Positions 1-5,204 of a stretch of DNA of 5,204 nucleotides are shown here, piece after piece. Numbering within the stretch: position 1 is the first letter of the stretch; each line of letters begins with the position of its first letter. A program made the position numbers and the translations under genes. Location: assembly GCA_038200275.1 (NCBI GenBank), contig JBBPYC010000079.1, positions 1 to 5,204 of the forward strand, in the 5' to 3' direction. The notes below the pieces were generated by a model, which worked only from the letters and a program-made list of their open reading frames with translations, was not told the DNA's origin and made no database searches. This DNA is from JBBPYC01 sp038200275. Lineage in GTDB: Bacteria; Pseudomonadota; Gammaproteobacteria; Burkholderiales; Burkholderiaceae_C.

Positions 1-157
1 GAATGTAGAAAAACGTGTTGCTCGGGTCTCCCAGCCGCACCAACATCTCGTCGGCGGCGAATGCGCGCACCTCGCCGATTTCGTGCATCGCCTGCACGTG
101 GCGCTCGGACAGCGGCGTGCGCACCAACGTCTCCAGATCTTCAGCAAGGGATTCCAT
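1..157 (-). CDS. Partial CDS: N-terminus of a probable cyclic-nucleotide-binding-domain protein
   Basis: The minus strand from an ATG at 157-155 stays open to the window edge, giving 52 codons of a gene that continues outside. An in-frame TGA lies two codons upstream of the ATG, so the gene cannot start earlier; I see no strong Shine-Dalgarno sequence. The peptide begins MESLAEDLETL and ends near RLGDPSNTFFYI. The segment from about residue 30, a charged EVR stretch followed by DEMLVRLGDPSNTFFYI, fits the first beta strands of a CNB/CRP-like effector domain, where a 'G-(D/E)-hydrophobic-G-D-x-x-x-hydrophobic-Y/F-hydrophobic' pattern is usual. In Burkholderiales such a domain can open a CRP/FNR regulator, or be fused to an FAD-dependent thioredoxin-reductase-like enzyme; I vaguely favour the fusion, but the visible part cannot decide. 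It lies downstream of hemH on the same strand, 158 bp away, so co-transcription is possible but not shown. Confidence 0.6.
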   Translation of the reverse strand, partial: MESLAEDLETLVRTPLSERHVQAMHEIGEVRAFAADEMLVRLGDPSNTFFYI

Positions 158-315
158 CGGTCAGGGATTCGATTCAAGAAAACAAGGAGAAGAGGCACTG
201 CTGCGGGCATTGCTGAGCCGGGCGCGCAGTGGACATCCATGTAAGGGACTGGTCCAGCGCGGCGCTGGTCGCCCGTCAACCGACGTCCTGCGCGGCTTTC
301 CGACTCGACTGGGAT

Positions 316-1680
316 TCAGTTCTGCGCGCCTGCTGCCAGAGCGCGCTCACGCGACCGGGCCAGCGCCCCAGGGTCGGCCGGCTCAAGCGTTGGCCAGCCG
401 GCCAGGTGCCGCTCGGCGAGAAAGCCCAGAGCGCCAATCCAGTCGCCGTCGTCGTTCAGGCACGGGATGTAGTGGAACTGCTTGCCGCCCGCGTCGATGA
501 ACGCCTTGCGCCCCTCGATCGAGATTTCTTCCAGCGTCTCCAGACAGTCGCTGGCAAATCCGGGGCACAGCACATCGACGCGGCGCACACCGGACTTGGC
601 CATCTCGATCAACGTCGGCTCGGTGGCCGGCTCCAGCCATTTGGCGCGGCCGAAGCGGGACTGGAACGTGACCTTGTATTGCTGTGCGGTCAGCCCCAGC
701 GTTTCGGCCAGCAGCCGCCCGGTCTTCTGGCATTCGCAGTGGTACGGGTCGCCCAGGTGCAGCGTGCGCTCGGGCATACCGTGAAAGCTCAGCAGCAGCT
801 GCTCGGGCTGGCCATGTTCGCTCCAGTGGCGGCGCACGGTCTCGGCCAAGGCGCCGATGTAACCCGGGTCGTCGCAGTAGCCGTTCACGAAGCGCAACTC
901 AGGCAGCCGGCGCTGCTGGCCGGCCCAGGCGAACACCGCGTCGCAGGTGCTGGCCACGGTGGCGGCTGAATACTGTGGATAGGCCGGCAACACCAGCACG
1001 CGGGTCATGCCGTCGGCTGTGAGCTGGTCAAGCACGCTGGCAATCGATGGATTGCCGTAGCGCATCGCGATCGCGACGGTCACGTGGTGGCCGCGTTCGC
1101 GCAGCGCGGCTTGCAACCCGGCGGCCTGTCGTTCGGTCCAGACCTTGAGTGGCGAGCCGCCTTCGGCCCAGACTTGCCGATACTTCGCAGCCGATACCCG
1201 CGGCCGCGTATTGAGAATCACGCCGTGCAGCAGCGGCAGCCAAGCAATGCGGGGGATCTCGACCACGCGGCGGTCGCTCAAAAATTCGGCCAGATAGCGG
1301 CGCACTGCGCCGGTGGTCGGCTCATCGGGCGTGCCGAGGTTGGTCAGCAGTACGACGGTGCGGGGCTCCTGTCCATGCTTGAAGCTTGCGGCTGGTGACG
1401 CGACGTCCTTGATTGATGGCGGGCTGGCAGGCTTGACCGGAGATGCCACCGAATCCGAAGCGGGTGTCTGGACTGGCGTGGCCGACACGGCGACCGGCGG
1501 CTCGGCGGAGACGCGCAGGACGGCGTCTGTTGGGTGTTCGGCGGGTGCTGCCGGTGTGGGGTCTGCCTGCGCCAATGAAGAATACGCGGGCGCCGATTCC
1601 GTTTCGGACTCCGCTGGGTGTGTCGTCGATAAGGTGGGGTCGATGCGCTGGGTACCTTCAGCGTCGGGTGCTTTGTTCAT
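316..1680 (-). CDS. hemH: Ferrochelatase with long Ala/Pro/Ser/Thr-rich N-terminal extension
   Basis: This enzyme inserts Fe2+ into protoporphyrin IX to make protohaem, the last step of the protoporphyrin-dependent haem pathway, in the cytoplasm or at the inner membrane face. The 454-residue product carries the family landmarks in order: LLTNLGTPDEP (about 111-121), AVRRYLAEFLSD with VVEIPR (125-144), ILNTRP (155-160), the GGSPL substrate loop (174-178), MRYGNPS (206-212), LPAYPQYS (231-238), SFHGMPE with the presumed catalytic His300 (298-304), and CLETLEEI (379-386), whose Glu381 aligns with the second catalytic acid of characterised ferrochelatases. The conserved domain begins near residue 101. 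Residues 1-100 are low-complexity (60 are A, P, S or T), with no membrane segment, and make the protein longer than the usual 320-370 residues. The ATG at 1680 is the farthest upstream option because an in-frame TAG lies two codons before it. The only in-frame alternative I checked is GTG at 1449 (residue 78), which also lacks a clear ribosome binding site. The enzyme call is firm; the start is uncertain. Confidence 0.95.
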   Translation of the reverse strand: MNKAPDAEGTQRIDPTLSTTHPAESETESAPAYSSLAQADPTPAAPAEHPTDAVLRVSAEPPVAVSATPVQTPASDSVASPVKPASPPSIKDVASPAASFKHGQEPRTVVLLTNLGTPDEPTTGAVRRYLAEFLSDRRVVEIPRIAWLPLLHGVILNTRPRVSAAKYRQVWAEGGSPLKVWTERQAAGLQAALRERGHHVTVAIAMRYGNPSIASVLDQLTADGMTRVLVLPAYPQYSAATVASTCDAVFAWAGQQRRLPELRFVNGYCDDPGYIGALAETVRRHWSEHGQPEQLLLSFHGMPERTLHLGDPYHCECQKTGRLLAETLGLTAQQYKVTFQSRFGRAKWLEPATEPTLIEMAKSGVRRVDVLCPGFASDCLETLEEISIEGRKAFIDAGGKQFHYIPCLNDDGDWIGALGFLAERHLAGWPTLEPADPGALARSRERALAAGAQN

Positions 1681-1699
1681 GCGCTATTCTGGCCCAGCC

Positions 1700-2404
1700 A
1701 TGATCGACACCAAACGTATCCGCGCCGTTTCCATTGACCTTGACGACACGCTCTGGCCGATCTGGCCGACCATCGAACGGGCGGAGGCCGGCTTGCAGGC
1801 ATGGCTGGCCACGCACGCGCCGAACACGGCGACGCTGCACAAAAGCGCGGAGACACGGCAGGCGATTCGCACCCAGCTGAACCAGGACCGGCCGGACTTG
1901 CAGCACGATTTCTCGGCGCTGCGCCGCGAGTCGATCCGCATGGCATTGATCCGCAGCGAGGAAGACCCTGCGTTGGCCGAAGGCGCGTTCGAGGCCTTCT
2001 TTGCAGCGCGCCAGCAAGTCGAGCTGTATGACGACGCGCTGGCCGCGCTTGAATACTTGAGCAGCCGCTATCCACTGGTCGCGCTATCAAACGGCAACGC
2101 GGATGTGCACCGCATCGGCATTGGCCGGTTCTTCCGCGCCAGCGTGGCCTCGCGCGAAACCGGCTTTGCCAAGCCCGATGCGCGCATGTTCCAGGCCGCC
2201 GCCGATGCGGCCGACGTGACCTGTGCCGCCATGCTGCATGTCGGCGACGACTCGGCACTGGACGTGATGGGTGCGCTGGACGCAGGCGTGCAGGCGGTCT
2301 GGGTGAACCGGGAGCGCAAGCCCTGGACGCATGAGCAACCGCCGCAGCTGGAAGTCGCTGACTTGGCTGAGCTGTGCGCGCTGCTGCAGGAGGTTCGGAG
2401 TTGA
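1700..2404 (+). CDS. HAD-superfamily phosphatase, YigB-like
   Basis: This is a 234-residue HAD hydrolase with all four motifs. Motif I is SIDLDDTL, giving nucleophile Asp13 and acid/base Asp15. Motif II is VALSNGN with Ser130. Motif III is GFAKPDARMF with Lys158. Motif IV is MLHVGDDSALDVMGA with Asp183/Asp184 for Mg2+. A helical cap of roughly residues 20-120 lies between motifs I and II, as in subfamily IA. The runs LVALSNGNA, LHVGDD and GVQAVWV closely resemble E. coli YigB, which dephosphorylates FMN and the riboflavin precursor 5-amino-6-(5-phosphoribitylamino)uracil; a similar small-phosphoester role in the cytoplasm is inferred, not shown. The start at 1700 puts motif I near residue 13, as usual in the family. 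An ATG at 1679 would add seven residues (MRYSGPA) and overlap the hemH start codon. Neither has a good Shine-Dalgarno sequence. The gene is divergent from hemH and ends 246 bp before the receptor gene. Confidence 0.9.
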   Translation: MIDTKRIRAVSIDLDDTLWPIWPTIERAEAGLQAWLATHAPNTATLHKSAETRQAIRTQLNQDRPDLQHDFSALRRESIRMALIRSEEDPALAEGAFEAFFAARQQVELYDDALAALEYLSSRYPLVALSNGNADVHRIGIGRFFRASVASRETGFAKPDARMFQAAADAADVTCAAMLHVGDDSALDVMGALDAGVQAVWVNRERKPWTHEQPPQLEVADLAELCALLQEVRS

Positions 2405-2454
2405 AGGTGCCTCGCAGGGCTTAGGAGTCGGGCCGCCGGTCGATCAAATCAAGA

Positions 2455-2519
2455 TTTTTGAGTCAAATAGGGCTGGGGCGCTACCAACCATTGCGTCGAC
2501 AGGTATCATTTTGATAGCA
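2455..2519. repeat. Degenerate intergenic repeat-like element ending in a small palindrome
   Basis: Within the gap after the phosphatase gene is an AT-richer block. It begins TTTTTGAGTCAAATAGGGCT, has a GC-rich centre with degenerate inverted GGCGCT/GCGTCG-like arms, and ends in the perfect short palindrome TATCA-TTT-TGATA (2504-2516). From memory, this order (TTTGA-TCAAATAGGGCT, GCGCT-type arms, then GCTATCATTTTGATAGC) resembles a short repeat scattered between genes in Comamonadaceae such as Acidovorax, Polaromonas and Variovorax. There is only one copy here, so its repetitive nature is inferred from recall. A function as a transcript-end or RNA-stability structure is possible but unproven. 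Confidence 0.4.
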
Positions 2520-2638
2520 GAAGGCATCAGATCTGTTGCGTTCTTTGGCTGTGAACTTCAATGCCGTTGCTGCACCCGGCATCGGCCTCTTTTCTGACTG
2601 CACCGCCGCTGTACCCACCCGTTCATAACCTTGTAACC

Positions 2639-2644
2639 AGGAGA
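2639..2644 (+). promoter_or_regulatory. Ribosome binding site that fixes a TTG start for the Bug receptor
   Basis: AGGAGA lies six bases before the TTG at 2651-2653, ideal Shine-Dalgarno spacing. No comparable motif precedes the upstream in-frame ATG at 2561. This site is the main reason for choosing the TTG. Confidence 0.8.
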
Positions 2645-2650
2645 AAGTCA

Positions 2651-3628
2651 TTGAAGAACCTGTCCGCTCTCGGCGCTGCATTCACGTTCGCACTCGCAGC
2701 AGGTGCGGCACTGGCGCAAACCCCGCTGACCTATCCGAACAAGCCGATCCGGCTTATCGTCGGCTACCCGCCGGGCGGCGGCATAGACTTTGCCGCGCGC
2801 ACCGTGCAGGCGCCGCTGCAGGAGGCACTGAACACACAGGTCGTGGTCGACTACAAACCGGGCGCCAGCGGCACCATCGCCGCGACCGAGCTCACGCGTC
2901 AGCCGGCCGATGGCTACACGCTGCTGCTGGCCAACACCGGGCCGTTCGCGATCGCGCCGTATCTGCAGACCAAGATGCCGTACGACCCGCTGCGCCAGTT
3001 CAGCTACATCGGCCAGATCAGCCAGGGCAGCTACATCGCCGTCACCCGCACCGACCATCCGGCCAACGACCTGAAAGCGTTCGTGGCGTGGGCCAAGACG
3101 CAGCCGGGCAAAGTCAACTTTGCATCTGGCGGTACCGGCACTTCTACCCATTTGAATGGGGAGCTGATGAATCAGGTGACCGGCCTGGACATGACGCATG
3201 TGCCGTACAAGGGCAGTGCGCCGGCATTGCAAGAGCTGGTCGGCGGCCAGACGCAGATCCTGATCGACGCCGGCAGCGTGCTGCTGCCGCAGATCAAGGG
3301 CGGCAAGCTGAAAGCGCTCGCGGTGACGAGCCCGAAGCGCGATCCGCAGTTGCCGGACGTGCCGACGGTGGGCGAGCTGGGGTTGGGCGGGATGGAAGCA
3401 GTCGGCTTTCAGGGGCTGGTCGGGCCGGCCAACCTGCCGCAACCGGTGCTTGATCGCCTGACGCAGGCGCTGGCTCAGGTGCTGGCGCAGCCCGACGTAC
3501 AAGCCAAATTCGCGGCGGCCGGCTCCCAGGTGCACCCGCTTGGCCCCACCGAATTCGCAGCCTTCGTCACCGCTGAAAACCAGAAGTGGTCAAAGCTGAT
3601 CCGCGAACGCAAGCTGCAGGTCGACTGA
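2651..3628 (+). CDS. Bug/TctC-family tripartite tricarboxylate-type periplasmic solute receptor
   Basis: This is a secreted solute-binding protein that captures a small, usually carboxylated, ligand in the periplasm. From the TTG start it has 325 residues, typical of the family. Residues 1-22 form a signal peptide: MKN, a hydrophobic core (LSALGAAFTFALAAGAA) and an ALA-Q cleavage site after residue 22. Family signatures follow: YPNKPIRLIVGYPPGGGID (about 28-46), with Asp46 at the position that contacts ligand in characterised Bug proteins; KPGASGTIAATEL (69-81); PADGYTLLLAN (85-95); FASGGTGTSTHLNGEL (157-172); HVPYKGSAPALQEL (183-196); and KLKALAVTS with LPDVPTVGELG (219-244). The ATG at 2561 would put a 30-residue Pro-rich, Arg-containing stretch before the signal peptide and is unlikely. 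No TctA/TctB permease genes lie next to it, so it looks like one of the orphan receptors common in Burkholderiales. The ligand cannot be predicted. Confidence 0.93.
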   Translation: MKNLSALGAAFTFALAAGAALAQTPLTYPNKPIRLIVGYPPGGGIDFAARTVQAPLQEALNTQVVVDYKPGASGTIAATELTRQPADGYTLLLANTGPFAIAPYLQTKMPYDPLRQFSYIGQISQGSYIAVTRTDHPANDLKAFVAWAKTQPGKVNFASGGTGTSTHLNGELMNQVTGLDMTHVPYKGSAPALQELVGGQTQILIDAGSVLLPQIKGGKLKALAVTSPKRDPQLPDVPTVGELGLGGMEAVGFQGLVGPANLPQPVLDRLTQALAQVLAQPDVQAKFAAAGSQVHPLGPTEFAAFVTAENQKWSKLIRERKLQVD

Positions 3629-3689
3629 GCCCGAAAGCGCCCCGATCGCCGCGCGACGAGTGGCCAGCGGAACGCGAGACAAGTCGCTG

Positions 3690-4967
3690 TCAGACGGCTG
3701 CCAACGCTTGCTCAAGGTCTTCGATCAAGTCATCGATGTGCTCGATGCCGATCGACAAGCGCACCATGTCTGCGCTGACGCCGGCTTTGGCAAGTTCGTC
3801 AGGCCCGAGCTGCCTATGCGTAGTCGTGGCGGGATGGCAGGCGAGGGACTTGGCGTCACCGATGTTGACCAACCGCGTGAACAGCTTGAGCGCGTCCTGA
3901 AACTTCGCGCCCGCCGCGCGGCCGTCGTCCGCCTTTATCCCAAAGCTCACGATGCCCGATGCGCGGCCCTTGGTCATGCGCTGCAGCACTGCATGGTCCG
4001 GATGGTCCGGCAGGCCCGCATAACGGACCCAGGCGACCTTCGCATGGCTCTGCAAATGCTTGGCAATCGTCAACGAGTTCTCCCCGATCCGGTCCATGCG
4101 CAGCGGCAGCGTCTCGATGCCCTGCAGGATCTGAAACGCATTCATCGGCGACAGCGCGGCGCCCATGTTGCGCAGCGGCACCACGCGTGCGCGGCCGATG
4201 TAGGCAGCTTCGCCCAACGCTTCCGTGTAGACCACGCCGTGGTAGCTCACGTCCGGCTCGTTCAGCCGCTTGAAGCGGGTCTTGTGCTTGGCCCAGGGGA
4301 ACTTGCCCGAATCGACGATCGCGCCGCCAAGCGTGGTGCCGTGGCCGCCCAGGTACTTGGTCAGTGCATGCACGACGATGTCGGCACCATGCTCGAACGG
4401 GCGGCACAAATAGGGCGAGGTGACGGTGCTGTCGACCACCAGTGGCACGCCCGCATCGTGGGCGACCTTGGCCAGCGCTGCGATGTCGGTCACATTGCCC
4501 AGCGGGTTGCCGATCGTCTCGCAAAAAATCAGCTTGGTGCGTTCATCGATCAGCTTGGCAAACGACGCCGGATCGTGTGCATCCGCAAAGCGCACCTCGA
4601 TGCCCATCTGCGGGAACGTGTGCGCGAACAAGTTGTAGGTGCCGCCGTACAGCGTGGAGGCCGAGATGATGTTGTCACCAGCCTCTGTGATGGTCTGCAC
4701 CGCGTAAGAGATCGCTGCCATGCCGGACGCCACCGCCAGCGCGCCGATGCCGCCTTCCATCGCGGCGAGCCGGCCTTCCAGCACCGCGTTGGTTGGATTC
4801 ATGATGCGGCTGTAGATGTTGCCCGCGACCTTCAAGTCGAACAGATCGGCGCCGTGTTGTGTGTCGTCGAACGCAAAGGCGACGGTCTGGTAGATCGGGA
4901 CTGCGACCGCCTTGGTGGTCGGTTCGGGCGAGTAGCCGCCGTGGACGGCGAGGGTTTCGAGTTTCAT
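3690..4967 (-). CDS. metY: O-acetylhomoserine sulfhydrylase (O-acetylhomoserine aminocarboxypropyltransferase)
   Basis: This PLP-dependent cytoplasmic enzyme of the Cys/Met-metabolism family makes homocysteine from O-acetylhomoserine and sulfide, the direct-sulfhydrylation route to methionine. From the ATG at 4967 it has 425 residues, the usual MetY length. Landmarks are: KLETLAVHGGYSPEP at the N-terminus; GNIYSRIMNPT (49-59), with Tyr52 and Arg54 for PLP phosphate; ASGMAA (80-85); LYGGTYN (106-112), with Tyr107 to stack on the cofactor; ETIGNP (150-155); VVDST with Asp179 for the pyridine nitrogen; HALTKYLGGHGTT with Schiff-base Lys204; and VRLSIGIEHIDDL with Arg403 for the substrate carboxylate. 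The DLFDLKVAGN and LGGAIVDSGKFPW segments favour MetY over MetB or MetZ. An upstream in-frame ATG at 5027 would add 20 residues (MQEFPSNLF...) that look unlike the family; both starts have weak ribosome binding sites. It is convergent with the receptor gene and divergent from the gene at 5152. I see no SAM riboswitch upstream. Confidence 0.92.
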   Translation of the reverse strand: MKLETLAVHGGYSPEPTTKAVAVPIYQTVAFAFDDTQHGADLFDLKVAGNIYSRIMNPTNAVLEGRLAAMEGGIGALAVASGMAAISYAVQTITEAGDNIISASTLYGGTYNLFAHTFPQMGIEVRFADAHDPASFAKLIDERTKLIFCETIGNPLGNVTDIAALAKVAHDAGVPLVVDSTVTSPYLCRPFEHGADIVVHALTKYLGGHGTTLGGAIVDSGKFPWAKHKTRFKRLNEPDVSYHGVVYTEALGEAAYIGRARVVPLRNMGAALSPMNAFQILQGIETLPLRMDRIGENSLTIAKHLQSHAKVAWVRYAGLPDHPDHAVLQRMTKGRASGIVSFGIKADDGRAAGAKFQDALKLFTRLVNIGDAKSLACHPATTTHRQLGPDELAKAGVSADMVRLSIGIEHIDDLIEDLEQALAAV

Positions 4968-5151
4968 GGCGTAGGCATTTTCTTTGCTGCTGGTCAGGTT
5001 GAAAAGATTCGATGGGAATTCTTGCATGACGCCCGAAGAGATTGCGCAGCGCTTCCCCCGGCTCTAAGCTCTCCTAGACAAGTTTTATACCCTAAGATGC
5101 AGTGCTGGGCGTTCCGTTGAGCGCTGACTGACGACGGAGCAGACAAACGCG

Positions 5152-5204
5152 ATGGCGGCACGAAAGAACTTGGCGCTCGATGAGGCCAGCCGCAGGGAGT
5201 TGGA
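5152..5204 (+). CDS. Partial CDS: start of an unidentified gene
   Basis: An ATG at 5152 opens a frame that runs off the window after 17 codons, reading MAARKNLALDEASRREL. The peptide is hydrophilic and charged with no signal peptide, so a cytoplasmic protein is likely. A GGAG at 5136-5139 lies 12 bases before the ATG, a long but tolerable ribosome-binding spacing. The gene is divergent from metY, with 184 bp between the two chosen starts. The visible part is too short to assign a family, and the coding call itself rests on only this short stretch. Confidence 0.4.
   Translation, partial: MAARKNLALDEASRREL

Noticed and set aside
254..268. Perfect 6-bp hairpin CCAGCG-CGG-CGCTGG downstream of hemH
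   Set aside because: It lies about 48 bp past the hemH stop but has no following T-run on the minus strand, so it is not a convincing intrinsic terminator; a stem this short is expected by chance in GC-rich DNA.
229..969. A 246-codon plus-strand open frame opposite hemH
   Set aside because: It is antisense to the conserved ferrochelatase domain and has no family features.
1313..1699. Upstream in-frame extension of the HAD gene on the plus strand
   Set aside because: The extra 129 residues run antisense to hemH, including part of its conserved domain, and match no HAD N-terminus; the family start fits 1700.
2648..3535. A 295-codon minus-strand open frame opposite the Bug receptor
   Set aside because: It is rich in Arg, His, Leu and Gln, lacks motifs, and is fully explained by the strong receptor gene on the other strand.
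3629..3689. Possible bidirectional terminator between the convergent receptor and metY genes
   Set aside because: I found no stem longer than about 4 bp and no T-tract in either direction.
3660..5120. A 486-codon plus-strand open frame opposite metY
   Set aside because: It mirrors the metY coding frame on the other strand, is rich in Arg/His/Gln/Val with no recognisable motif, and lies over a clear PLP enzyme. High GC at codon third positions commonly leaves such antisense frames open.
4968..5151. Promoter or SAM riboswitch in the metY divergent region
   Set aside because: An AT-rich patch near 5083-5098 holds -10-like hexamers on both strands (TATAAA on minus, TAAGAT on plus), but none has a -35 partner at 16-18 bp. 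I could not recognise a SAM riboswitch core or a clean MetR-type TGAA-N5-TTCA site.

Overview
The window is GC-rich, tightly packed chromosomal DNA, most likely from a betaproteobacterium of the order Burkholderiales. Three things suggest this: a Bug/TctC-family periplasmic solute receptor, a family greatly expanded in that order; a YigB-like HAD phosphatase with the DLDDTLWPIWPTIE opening that I recall from Burkholderiales; and a degenerate intergenic element resembling short repeats I remember from Comamonadaceae genomes. The assignment rests on family recognition, not on a search.

Layout, left to right. Positions 1-157 hold the start of a minus-strand gene whose first 52 residues look like the opening of a cyclic-nucleotide-binding (CNB) domain. 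After a 158-bp gap comes ferrochelatase (hemH, minus, 1680-316), with an unusual N-terminal tail of about 100 residues rich in Ala, Pro, Ser and Thr. Only 19 bp away, head to head, starts a HAD-superfamily phosphatase (plus, 1700-2404). A 246-bp gap carries the repeat-like element and a clear ribosome binding site. It leads into a Bug-type receptor (plus, 2651-3628) that appears to start at TTG. Convergent with it, after 61 bp, is O-acetylhomoserine sulfhydrylase (metY-type, minus, 4967-3690). A 184-bp divergent intergenic region then precedes the first 17 codons of an unidentified plus-strand gene (5152 to the window end).

Functionally this is mostly housekeeping or accessory metabolism: the last step of haem synthesis, a small-molecule phosphatase, capture of a small (often carboxylated) solute in the periplasm, and sulfur assimilation into homocysteine. 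The genes do not form one pathway or an obvious operon; hemH and the CNB-domain gene are the only co-directional neighbours. I see no mobile element, CRISPR array, RNA gene or defence system. The points most worth a second look are the hemH N-terminal tail with its cramped divergent start region, the TTG start of the receptor, and the intergenic repeat.
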